Assembly: GCF_030546575.1 (NCBI RefSeq)
Contig: NZ_JAUOTN010000007.1
Location: 62,001-126,000, forward strand
Length of the DNA: 64,000 nt
From: Pontibacter coccineus
GTDB lineage: Bacteria > Bacteroidota > Bacteroidia > Cytophagales > Hymenobacteraceae
Reading direction: 5' to 3'
Positions 63,916-64,000 of this stretch are shown piece by piece. Position numbers and translations under genes: made by a program. The notes below the pieces were generated by a model, which was not told the DNA's origin, did no database searches, and was given only the letters and a program-made list of their open reading frames with translations. Every line of letters begins with the position of its first letter. Within the stretch, counting starts at the first letter, position 1.

Positions 63916-64000
63916 ATTTATATTTTACAGATAATATATATGAATTGTGCATATTACAGGAGTTTAAATTTGTGTGGATATGGGCCATTGGTTATACGGC

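Overview
This window looks like chromosome from a member of the Bacteroidota, most likely order Cytophagales and close to Hymenobacteraceae/Pontibacter. The evidence is two giant proteins with C-terminal type IX secretion sorting domains, promoter-like TTG-N19/20-TAnnTTTG elements ahead of tRNA genes, a BatB/BatC-type VWA plus TPR pair, an S9 peptidase and a YwqK-repeat protein of the kind common in this phylum, and moderately GC-rich genes separated by AT-rich spacers. The genus is inference; no rRNA is present.

Layout. 0-7 kb: aspartate-family amino-acid genes, metY-metX-hom on the plus strand facing lysC-lysA on the minus strand, with an orphan protease-prodomain lipoprotein between them. 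7-17 kb: two paralogous giant T9SS-secreted Ig-repeat proteins flanking a ketoacyl synthase. 17-22.5 kb: a biotin cluster (bioA, a HEAT-like gene, bioD-bioF, bioB). 22.5-34 kb: housekeeping and envelope genes (membrane protein, DEAD-box helicase, GH13 enzyme, acetyltransferase, YwqK-repeat protein, HEAT protein, thiolase, S9 peptidase). 34-41 kb: small enzymes, a TetR regulator with two matching operator-like sites, and batB-batC. 40.9-41.4 kb: three tRNAs (Ser-GCT, Pro-TGG, Arg-TCT). 41.7-50 kb: the classic pair penicillin-binding protein 1C plus alpha-2-macroglobulin, split by a GIY-YIG gene carrying a large palindromic element. 50.4-54.3 kb: an AT-richer accessory stretch of small, unrelated, same-strand genes with cassette-like spacers. 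54.4-58.2 kb: methyltransferase, rifampin ADP-ribosyltransferase (arr), and a DNA methyltransferase paired with a small PD-(D/E)XK-like protein. 58.4-64 kb: a cupin, a SCO/cytochrome c/lipoprotein operon, small genes and gyrB.

The most unusual signal is not a gene. The heptamer AGGTATA (reverse TATACCT, often extended to CAGGTATAGC) occurs about 120 times by eye, on both strands, in all reading frames, inside genes and in spacers; roughly 8 copies would be expected by chance. Copies pair up into hairpins at gene ends (24714-24768, 28437-28454, 6962-6976), and the motif is entirely missing from 50154-54262, exactly the stretch that looks acquired. This is a candidate undescribed genome-wide signature. 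The second candidate system is the compact modification gene plus 188-residue nuclease-like partner at 55.8-58.2 kb. The third is the GIY-YIG/palindrome cassette inside the A2M-PBP1C operon.
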